A DNA stretch of 47,632 bases from Ruminococcus sp. (lineage in GTDB: Bacteria; Bacillota; Clostridia; Oscillospirales; Ruminococcaceae): assembly GCA_017461395.1 (NCBI GenBank), contig JAFTYF010000039.1:1-47632 (forward strand), written 5' to 3'. Below the pieces are notes generated by a model. That model made no database searches. It was not told the origin of the DNA and saw nothing but the letters and a program-made list of their open reading frames with translations. A program made the translations under genes and the position numbers. Positions 42,196-47,632 of the stretch are shown piece by piece (position 1 is the stretch's first letter; every line of letters begins with the position of its first letter).

Positions 42196-43667
42196 AGGAT
42201 ATCACGAGTGAAGGAAGCGGTGTATGCAGAATCGGCGGATTCACAGTTTTTGTTCCTGATACGGCTGTCGGAGATATTGTCAGCGTGAAGATTGTGAAAG
42301 TACTTAAAAGCTATGCATATGGCATTATTGATAAGCTCATAACTCCGTCAGCTGACCGAACTGAAAACGACTGTCCGTACTACAAAAAATGCGGAGGATG
42401 CGTTTTCCGCCATATTTCCTATGAAGCTGAATGCAGAACAAAAGATAGCATCGTAAGAAATGCTTTTAAACGTATCGGCGGTATTGAACCGGAATTTGAA
42501 AGTTTCATTGCCGCTGAGGACACATCTGGTTACCGCAACAAAGCTCAGTATCCCACCGCAATGAACGAAGGAAAGGCTGTCTGTGGCTTCTTTGCTCCGA
42601 GAAGTCACCGTATAGTTTCTCTCACCGACTGTGCTTTACAGCCGGTTCAATTCAGGGATATACTCGAAACTGTCCTTGACTATATCAACGACAAGAATAT
42701 TTCTGCCTACGATGAGGAATCGCATACGGGAATAGTTCGTCACATTTACATAAGAAAAGGTGCTCATTCCGGAGAAATCATGCTCTGTATTGTTGTGCGA
42801 AAGGATATTTCACGCCAACTTTCTGGTCTTTGCAGAATCGCTGCAGAAAAATTCCCCGATATAAAAAGCATCGTGATGAATATAAATCCTGACAAAACAA
42901 ATGTGATACTCGGTAAAAAATGCGTTACGCTTTACGGAAGCGATACCATTTCTGACATAATGTGCGAAAACAAAATTGAAATTTCACCGCTTTCCTTCTA
43001 TCAGGTGAATACCGCTCAGGCTGAACGTCTTTACGCAAAGGCTCTGGAATATGCTGCTCCTGAAAATAATGACATTATCGCTGATCTCTACTGCGGCGCC
43101 GGAACTATCGGACTTTCTATGGCAGGAAGCGCCGGAAAAATCATTGGTATCGAAATCGTTCCTCAGGCTGTCGAAAATGCACGGAAAAATTCCCGTATAA
43201 ACGACATAAGCAATACCGAATTTTATTGCGGAGACGCCGGAGTAGTTTTTGAAGATCTCCGAAAAAACGGCTGCTCCCCTGATATAATCGTGATTGATCC
43301 CCCTCGCAAAGGATGTTCGGAGGAAACCATAAATGCTATATCTAAGGCTTCGCCGAAAAAAATAGTTATGATCTCGTGCAATCCCGCAACTGCCGCAAGA
43401 GATGCAAAAATGCTCGCTGATTACGGATATACCGCCGTTAAAGCCGCCGGTGCTGATCTCTTCCCGAGAACTAAGCATGTTGAGGCGGTAGTATTATTGT
43501 CCAAACTAAAAACAGACCATCATATCGAGGTTGAACTGAATACAGACGAGTTGGATTTGACCTCTGCGGAGAGCAAGGCTACTTACGATGAAATCAAGGC
43601 TTATGTCAAAGAACATATAGGTTTGTCGGTCTCCTACCTATATATCTCACAGGTGAAGCATAAATAA
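42159..43667 (+). CDS. rlmCD: 23S rRNA (uracil-5-)-methyltransferase, RlmCD type, with swapped C-terminus
   Basis: The 502-residue enzyme methylates uracil C5 in 23S rRNA using SAM. It has an N-terminal TRAM domain, a 4Fe-4S Cys cluster (CPYYKKCGGC and a later Cys), the SAM motif DLYCGAGTIGLSMA, DPPRKGC and the catalytic Cys in SCNPAT. The normal family end is at VEAVVLLSKL (about residue 450). After it follows about 53 residues (HIEVELNTDELDLT ... YLYISQVKHK) that are not part of the methyltransferase fold; I recall this tail from many clostridial rumA copies next to integrated elements. The tail is cut by TAA at 43665-43667, and its continuation is still readable downstream. The ATG overlaps hemZ and follows an AAGGAGG site. 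Confidence 0.88.
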   Translation: MLEKNQFYTAEIEDITSEGSGVCRIGGFTVFVPDTAVGDIVSVKIVKVLKSYAYGIIDKLITPSADRTENDCPYYKKCGGCVFRHISYEAECRTKDSIVRNAFKRIGGIEPEFESFIAAEDTSGYRNKAQYPTAMNEGKAVCGFFAPRSHRIVSLTDCALQPVQFRDILETVLDYINDKNISAYDEESHTGIVRHIYIRKGAHSGEIMLCIVVRKDISRQLSGLCRIAAEKFPDIKSIVMNINPDKTNVILGKKCVTLYGSDTISDIMCENKIEISPLSFYQVNTAQAERLYAKALEYAAPENNDIIADLYCGAGTIGLSMAGSAGKIIGIEIVPQAVENARKNSRINDISNTEFYCGDAGVVFEDLRKNGCSPDIIVIDPPRKGCSEETINAISKASPKKIVMISCNPATAARDAKMLADYGYTAVKAAGADLFPRTKHVEAVVLLSKLKTDHHIEVELNTDELDLTSAESKATYDEIKAYVKEHIGLSVSYLYISQVKHK

Positions 43668-43787
43668 GGTCTGGAAAAGAGTGAGAATTACAACAATGCG
43701 AAGTCTAATAACTCAAGACAGCCGAAGTGTCCGAAGGAAAAGGAAGAAGCGATTGTTTCGGCTTTACGACATTTCAAGATGGTATGA
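43668..43787 (+). pseudogene. Untranslated remainder of the rlmCD C-terminal tail
   Basis: In the same frame as rlmCD, directly after its TAA, 39 more sense codons and a TGA follow (GLEKSENYNN ... RQPKCPKEKEEAI ... LRHFKMV). They match the usual end of this tail type (a Gly-Leu/Ile-Glu segment, a Gln-Pro-x-Cys-Pro segment, a HFxM end). A Tyr or Cys codon at the KHK/GLE junction probably became TAA. The methyltransferase domain is unaffected. Confidence 0.75.
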
Positions 43788-43814
43788 GTGGGATAGCAAG
43801 GAAGGAGCAATATT

Positions 43815-44060
43815 ATGAAAAGATGGATAAACGAAAATGTTGATATTTCTGATTTTGCTGATAAACTGCCTCGTTCTGTCTTTGAGCTTTTTGAAGAAGC
43901 AGAAGAAGCCGAACGTAAAGGCGAGGAGTTTGCGTATTATGAGATTTGCGACAACATCGACATTGCAGGAAAACTTCTTGCAACTGAAGGTGTGATAACC
44001 GACGAAGAGTGGGATAGACTTTGTGAGAAATATAGTCCTTATATTGAAATTGAGGAATAA
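43815..44060 (+). CDS. Small acidic protein, accessory region
   Basis: The 81-residue protein is highly acidic and mostly helical (ELFEEAEEAERKGEEFAYYE, GVITDEEWDRL). It has no signal or membrane segment. A AAGGAG site is 8 bases before the ATG. Similar short acidic proteins occur in clostridial integrative elements, but I cannot assign a role. It is the first intact gene after the rlmCD junction. Confidence 0.65.
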   Translation: MKRWINENVDISDFADKLPRSVFELFEEAEEAERKGEEFAYYEICDNIDIAGKLLATEGVITDEEWDRLCEKYSPYIEIEE

Positions 44061-44061
44061 A

Positions 44062-44208
44062 ATGAAAGAAAGATACTCAGTTATGGACATTCAAACTCTG
44101 AAAAGGACATCTCCCTCGAAATTACGCCTAACAACAACTGCGAAAGGTGAGCGAACTATCATATCTTGCGACTGTGGTTTTATTTACAGCGAAGAGATAA
44201 ATCTCTGA
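44062..44208 (+). CDS. Small basic protein, accessory region
   Basis: The frame encodes 48 residues, basic, with a C-terminal CDCGFIY segment that could bind metal only with a partner. The ATG is 1 base after the previous stop and a GAGGA site lies inside the end of that gene, so it is probably translationally coupled. No family was recognised. Confidence 0.5.
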   Translation: MKERYSVMDIQTLKRTSPSKLRLTTTAKGERTIISCDCGFIYSEEINL

Positions 44209-44254
44209 TTATCACTTAATGTGAAGTTCTGTTGCTTATAGAGAGGATGATAAT

Positions 44255-44491
44255 ATGCTGAAACTGGTTGATTTATCTTTAAATGGACATATTTTGACGA
44301 TGACAGTTCTGATTGAGGGTGATGCAAATAGAGCATACCGGCTGTCTATGGACATCGAAACAGAAAGGTGTTCCGTGATAAACAGTGATATTCCGTCAGA
44401 ATACAAGATATACGAGAGACAGGCGAAGACAGCCCTACGCAGATACAAAGGTAAGGATTTACCTGTGGTAATTACATCTATGTGGTATTAA
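44255..44491 (+). CDS. Small hypothetical protein, accessory region
   Basis: The 78-residue protein has alternating hydrophobic segments (LKLVDLSLNGHILTMTVLIEG) and a charged C-terminal half. There is no signal peptide or clear motif. A GAGAGG site precedes the ATG and a strong palindromic terminator follows the stop. Function unknown. Confidence 0.55.
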   Translation: MLKLVDLSLNGHILTMTVLIEGDANRAYRLSMDIETERCSVINSDIPSEYKIYERQAKTALRRYKGKDLPVVITSMWY

Positions 44492-44522
44492 TCCCAAAAT
44501 AAGATAATAAGCATAAAATACG

Positions 44523-44565
44523 AAACACTGTTACTCATGAGATATGAGTAACAGTGTTTTCCTTT
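44523..44565 (+). terminator. Strong palindromic terminator
   Basis: A 16-bp perfect stem (44523-44538 with 44544-44559) with a 5-base loop is followed by a T-rich run. It closes the small-gene group and isolates the next promoter. Confidence 0.85.
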
Positions 44566-44614
44566 TATAAAAAGTCACTTTTTCAGATGAATTTGCTTTT
44601 TTTCTGCATTTTGA

Positions 44615-44643
44615 TTGACTTTTGTACACTGTTGTGGTATAAT
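44615..44643 (+). promoter_or_regulatory. Promoter of the structured leader RNA and lipoprotein gene
   Basis: TTGACT (44615-44620) and TATAAT (44638-44643) are spaced by 17 bases. The predicted start (about 44649-44652) coincides with the first base pair of the large RNA structure. Confidence 0.85.
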
Positions 44644-44649
44644 ATGAAG

Positions 44650-44820
44650 TGCGACACAATCAAATATTCAGCTGTAAAAACCAAAGTATGCTCTTTTACT
44701 ATTCGGTAAAAGTGCATGCTCACTTTTCGTATACTTTGGTATGCTGAAATGATTGTGTCGCAGCAATGGAGTTATGCATTTTTCGGTGCGTAGCTTCACG
44801 GCTGCGCACTTTTTTATTTT
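44650..44820 (+). ncRNA. Structured leader RNA or small RNA with intrinsic terminator
   Basis: The element begins at the predicted transcription start. A closing stem pairs 44650-44662 with 44750-44762 (13 bp, perfect). Inside are a 6-bp stem (44667-44672 with 44743-44748) and a 10-bp stem (44680-44689 with 44731-44740). The apical part can form two mutually exclusive 7-bp hairpins: 44693-44699 with 44706-44712, or 44708-44714 with 44721-44727. A terminator hairpin (44786-44794 with 44801-44809) with a T6 run follows, ending about 8 bases before the AGGAGG of the lipoprotein gene. It matches no RNA family that I can recall. It could be a riboswitch-like attenuator or a free-standing small RNA. 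Confidence 0.75.
44786..44815 (+). terminator. Intrinsic terminator inside the leader
   Basis: A 9-bp stem with one G-U pair (44786-44794 with 44801-44809) and loop TTCACG is directly followed by six Ts. It lies between the structured domain and the ribosome site of the lipoprotein gene. Confidence 0.85.
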
Positions 44821-44842
44821 ATCACATAGGAGGAAAAAGAAA

Positions 44843-45694
44843 ATGAAGCGAAGATTGATTGGTATTGCAGTTTTGACTGCGATGCTGTTGGGGTGTATGA
44901 CTGGGTGTGGTCAGAAAACAGATTCACCTGTTGAAAATAATAAGGATAATAGTAGTGCGTCTGATGTTACAACCACTGATTTTACTTCTGATAAAATCGC
45001 TGATATTGACTCAGAAACAGCACCTAAAGAAACCTATGAGCCGAATAAGCCCAATCCTAATGGTGATGCAGACGGTGATGATGTCTATATGAACAGTGTA
45101 AAGCTTGTTCCCGACGGAGAACTGACACACGCTGGCGTGAATTTCGGTCTTGTCTCAGTAAATGGAAAAGAACTTGACATTTTTGCACTGAACAGAACGG
45201 AGCTTGTCGAAGAAACTCCGTGGACGCCCACCTATCGTCCTATGAAAAATATGTCCTATGCAAAGTTTGATTTCCCTGACTTTTCGTTCTACAGCAATAT
45301 CTACGGTAAGGGTGTTCACCTTGAATATCTGGAAGATGATATGGTTTTGCTTGTAGACCAAAGCGAAAAAGACAGACTCTGGGACACAGAGCTGAAGGGT
45401 TTGGAGTGGAGTATTCTGGAAGCAGACCATGAGCGATGGGATTATGAACACATTATCTTCTATAATGATGTTAAGCTTGGTATGCTCAGAGAAGAAGCGG
45501 AAACAGCTATGGGTGGCGTAGGAACTGTTGGTACAGACTTCACCGTAGAATACACAGACGGAGCTATCACATATCATCCTGTTATCTACAAGAGCGAAAG
45601 CACCACAATGGTAATTATGTATGAGGATATGGAAACACTCACTCACGATACCGTTCAGAGAGTGAACAGAGTATTTGTTCTGAAGAATGATTAA
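44843..45694 (+). CDS. Secreted lipoprotein of unknown function, accessory region
   Basis: The protein (283 residues) has a lipoprotein signal (MKRRLIGIAVLTAMLLGCMTGC, split here into its basic and hydrophobic parts), an acidic Ser/Thr/Asp linker (about 30-75), then an extracellular domain with many aromatic and acidic residues that I do not recognise. A segment MLREEAETAMGG near residue 215 resembles SmpA/OmlA-like small lipoprotein repeats only loosely. ATG 44843 follows a strong AGGAGG; the longer frame upstream runs through the terminator and is not used. Expression is probably controlled by the structured leader. Confidence 0.72.
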   Translation: MKRRLIGIAVLTAMLLGCMTGCGQKTDSPVENNKDNSSASDVTTTDFTSDKIADIDSETAPKETYEPNKPNPNGDADGDDVYMNSVKLVPDGELTHAGVNFGLVSVNGKELDIFALNRTELVEETPWTPTYRPMKNMSYAKFDFPDFSFYSNIYGKGVHLEYLEDDMVLLVDQSEKDRLWDTELKGLEWSILEADHERWDYEHIIFYNDVKLGMLREEAETAMGGVGTVGTDFTVEYTDGAITYHPVIYKSESTTMVIMYEDMETLTHDTVQRVNRVFVLKND

Positions 45695-45743
45695 TCATCG
45701 AACAATGCTTTATATTTTGTAATTTTACAAGGAGGCATCCCCA

Positions 45744-46334
45744 ATGAATGTTACTTACGATGAAATGCCCAAATCAGTACAGAAAATATACAGATTTAAC
45801 AACACGCTCAGAAAGCTCACAATGATTCTGAGTTGGGTTTTATCAGTAATAATCTTTCTGGCTATACGCAAACCTTCTACCGAGGCTTCGGTTTTTAACA
45901 CATTTCATATCAGTTTAATGCTGGCTAGTGTGATACATGGATTTATGCATGGTACATTTATTTTTAGATCCGTCTGGAAATGGTTATGTGACAAGTTGTA
46001 CGGATTATCTATTTTATTACTTTTGATTGCATACTTTGTAGAAGGTGTCATTTTTTCATTTTTTTGTGCATACGGATTTGTTTTTATAATCATTGACACA
46101 ATTCGTTTTCTCATAAAAAAACCGCTTGTTTACCGGTGGGAACATAAATACCTTCTGAGAATGGAGAAGCCTGAGAAAGTGTCTGAGGAGGATAGATACT
46201 TGCGCTCTGTCGAAACCAACAGAAGTGAAGTTGCCTCTGAAAGATTAAGAAATCTGAATATGCTTAGGGCAGAAGGGGTGATTACCGAGGAAGAGTATAA
46301 CGCCAAGAAAACTGAAATTCTTGAAAAAATCTAA
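45744..46334 (+). CDS. Membrane protein with C-terminal SHOCT domain
   Basis: The protein (196 residues) has about four hydrophobic segments between residues 22 and 125, followed by a charged part and a C-terminal SHOCT motif (LNMLRAEGVITEEEYNAKKTEIL). SHOCT domains are short oligomerisation modules found in many membrane and stress proteins. A perfect AAGGAGG site lies 9 bases before the ATG, 50 bases after the lipoprotein stop, so the two are likely co-transcribed. Role unknown. Confidence 0.75.
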   Translation: MNVTYDEMPKSVQKIYRFNNTLRKLTMILSWVLSVIIFLAIRKPSTEASVFNTFHISLMLASVIHGFMHGTFIFRSVWKWLCDKLYGLSILLLLIAYFVEGVIFSFFCAYGFVFIIIDTIRFLIKKPLVYRWEHKYLLRMEKPEKVSEEDRYLRSVETNRSEVASERLRNLNMLRAEGVITEEEYNAKKTEILEKI

Positions 46335-46345
46335 ATACATACCAA

Positions 46346-46376
46346 AAGAGATGTCATCACGGCATCTCTTTTTTTA
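46346..46376 (+). terminator. Terminator after the SHOCT protein gene
   Basis: A 7-bp stem (46347-46353 with 46363-46369) is followed by seven Ts. Confidence 0.82.
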
Positions 46377-46459
46377 TTTCTGAAAATTTTCCATTTCTCT
46401 GTTTTGAACAAAAATAAGTGTGCAGTTTCAAACTGGAATTATTCAACTTATACTAAAGT

Positions 46460-46507
46460 GCCACTGAATCAGACCTGATAACGGGTCTGGTTTGGTGGCT
46501 TTTTTTG
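46460..46507 (+). terminator. Second terminator-like hairpin with internal loop
   Basis: Two stems, GCCAC/GTGGC (46460-46464 with 46495-46499) and CAGACC/GGTCTG (46470-46475 with 46484-46489), are separated by 5-base by 5-base internal loops and followed by seven Ts. No gene lies just upstream, so it may end a short untranslated RNA. Confidence 0.6.
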
Positions 46508-46606
46508 TTTATGTCCAGCCCTCTGTAACTCATCCAACACTTCTCGTTACATATGCAAGTGAACGGTGTTTTTCACTGCTCATATTGAAGTGAAAGGATG
46601 ATTTTA

Positions 46607-46813
46607 ATGAATACTTTTGTAAATGCGGACATCAAAGCGAAGGCATTGTTAAACGGAGTGCGGTTGTATGAGATTGCTTGTCACTGTAACATGAGTGTAT
46701 CAACTTTCGGTCGGAGAATGTGCAAGGAACTTTCACAGGCTGACCGTGAACAGTTTTTAAAAGCAATCGATGAAATTGCCGCTGAGAAGAAAGAGTCAGG
46801 ACAGGCGGTTTAG
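46607..46813 (+). CDS. Small helix-turn-helix-like protein
   Basis: The protein (68 residues) contains LLNGVRLYEIACHCNMSVS, which has the spacing of a helix-turn-helix, followed by TFGRRMCKEL and a charged helix. It could be a small DNA-binding regulator of a mobile element. The ATG at 46607 lies 9 bases after AAAGG; an earlier in-frame ATG at 46598 is on top of that site. Proteins like this occur in clostridial conjugative elements (from memory). Confidence 0.65.
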   Translation: MNTFVNADIKAKALLNGVRLYEIACHCNMSVSTFGRRMCKELSQADREQFLKAIDEIAAEKKESGQAV

Positions 46814-46869
46814 TATTACCCTGCTAACTGACCCCGACAATTATACCTCACAGAAAGGAGTGAATAATT

Positions 46870-47526
46870 ATGCCGTATCACGGTGATGCGCTGCAAGCAT
46901 ATCTCTGCAAAAAGTGGGCAAAGGAGAACGACTTTTTATATGACCTTAACGGAGATGCGTTCATCAGCGTTGCTAACGGATATGAGGTCTCTGTACCGCT
47001 TGCAGATGATAACAGAGACGTATGTGTTACTTACTATCAGGCTTGTGGTCTCCTAAAGCTTGATGTACGCAAATCCTCTATGCCAAATCCATACGGCAAG
47101 CGGAAACGTTGCAAGACCGCAGAAGAAGCTGTCAGTGTACTTACAAGCACTCCCGATAAAAAGACCCCTCATATCACAGCCCAAGCTACCCATGCTAACT
47201 GCCCCACTCATGATGTTACCCCTGCTAACTGCCCTTCTCATGATGAAGCTGATGTTTCTACCGGTAATGTCACAGCCCAAGCTACCCCTGTTAACTGCAC
47301 CGACATTAAGTTTGTAAGCGATGCTGACTATGTAGGCGACAGAGAACTTGTAACAAGCGAGGATGGTAAACTGTATCGGGTGCGTGTTGGCGGAGCTGAT
47401 GCAGGAGTTGTAGATGGAGAATGTAGGAGTTACGAGAGCGAAAGAGCAAAATTTGTGGAACTAAAAAATAAATGTCTTCAAAGTTGCAATCCATATAAGA
47501 CCTGTGCTTTTACGTTAGGTACATAA
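46870..47526 (+). CDS. Hypothetical accessory protein with internal repeats
   Basis: The protein (218 residues) has an N-terminal domain (about 1-85; HGDALQAYLCKKWAKENDF, then beta-like segments) and a middle part made of imperfect repeats of the type TAQATHANCPTHD. The C-terminal part (about 145-218) is charged and contains Cys residues. No signal or membrane helix is seen. An AAAGGAG site precedes the ATG. No family was recognised; the repeats also contain a short DNA motif found upstream of the gene. Confidence 0.6.
   Translation: MPYHGDALQAYLCKKWAKENDFLYDLNGDAFISVANGYEVSVPLADDNRDVCVTYYQACGLLKLDVRKSSMPNPYGKRKRCKTAEEAVSVLTSTPDKKTPHITAQATHANCPTHDVTPANCPSHDEADVSTGNVTAQATPVNCTDIKFVSDADYVGDRELVTSEDGKLYRVRVGGADAGVVDGECRSYESERAKFVELKNKCLQSCNPYKTCAFTLGT
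47171..47304 (+). repeat. Imperfect internal repeats in the last gene
   Basis: A block starting CACAGCCCAAGCTACC occurs at about 47175 and 47271, 96 bases apart. An 18-base core of the form ACCC-TGCTAACTGCCC appears at 47188, 47218 and 47284, and a further related copy lies upstream at 46818 outside the coding region. Confidence 0.65.
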
Positions 47527-47632
47527 CCTTTTAGTGATATACAAAAAGCGATTTTAAAATTACTGAAGAAGGACAAAGGATTTCTTTTCAAAAATTATGA
47601 AAACTTGAAGTGTGGTTTTATGTTTCTTGACC
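47527..47632. other. Window end, no gene seen
   Basis: The last 106 bases are AT-rich with no terminator hairpin and no complete reading frame. A further gene of the accessory region may begin beyond the window. Confidence 0.5.

Noticed and set aside
44523-44559. Terminal inverted repeat of an insertion sequence.
   Set aside because: The two arms are only 5 bases apart and followed by Ts, which is a terminator; no transposase gene is present.
44650-44762. MITE-type inverted repeat.
   Set aside because: The structure begins at a predicted transcription start and is followed by a terminator and ribosome site; nested stems with switch-like pairs fit an RNA better. No target-site duplication was seen.
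44753-44842. Extended N-terminus of the accessory lipoprotein starting at 44753.
   Set aside because: It would run through the leader stem and terminator, has no ribosome site, and hides the lipoprotein signal that starts at 44843.

Overview
The window looks like chromosomal DNA from a Ruminococcus-type Firmicute (Oscillospiraceae). The main clues are a dockerin-bearing CBM-CE1 esterase with a PE-rich linker (cellulosome-type architecture), a surface esterase with a long Thr-rich linker, Gram-positive lipoprotein signals, strong AGGAGG ribosome sites, and several promoters with 17-base spacers and TATAAT -10 boxes. The species call is inference from gene content only.

Layout. 1-5.9 kb (+): a membrane-anchored SGNH esterase and two tandem paralogous solute-binding-type lipoproteins without permeases. 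5.9-16.0 kb (-): a 13-gene, tightly packed operon with its own promoter. It encodes an FabD-like acyltransferase, two acyl carrier proteins, an FabF-like ketosynthase, a 3-hydroxyacyl-CoA-dehydrogenase-like reductase, two crotonases plus a degenerate crotonase-like protein, a hotdog thioesterase, a MIF-family tautomerase, an FrsA/Ayg1-like hydrolase with a Cys nucleophile, an acyl-AMP ligase and a type II thioesterase. I read it as an unassigned, discrete-enzyme polyketide/fatty-acyl pathway. 16.2-21.1 kb (-): the ribose operon rbsDACBK with a consensus promoter and a LacI-type operator candidate. 21.4 kb: tRNA-Thr(GGT). 21.6-25.0 kb (+): a lipoprotein-like penicillin-binding protein, then an ExbB/ExbD-like trio. 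25.1-29.0 kb (+): aroB-aroA-aroC-DUF4364, in which the AroC-like protein has lost several normally invariant residues. 29.1-35.4 kb (-): a CDF metal transporter, a DHHW/MBOAT acetylation pair, a small lipoprotein and the dockerin esterase. 35.7-43.7 kb (+): recJ, relA, an MBL hydrolase, hemZ and an rlmCD-type 23S rRNA methyltransferase.

From about 43.5 kb to the end the character changes. The 3' end of rlmCD carries the C-terminal extension that I recall from mobile-element junctions in Clostridia. Its last 39 codons lie after an in-frame TAA. Downstream are small accessory genes, a structured leader RNA with an intrinsic terminator ahead of a lipoprotein gene, a SHOCT-domain membrane protein, a small HTH-like protein and a repeat-containing protein. 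This is probably one end of an integrated element that continues past the window; no integrase is visible.

The strongest candidates for something undescribed are the 13-gene acyl/polyketide operon with its embedded tautomerase, the leader RNA near 44.65-44.82 kb, the ExbBD-like trio beside a PBP, and the active-site-degenerate AroC. No CRISPR array, rRNA or insertion sequence was seen.
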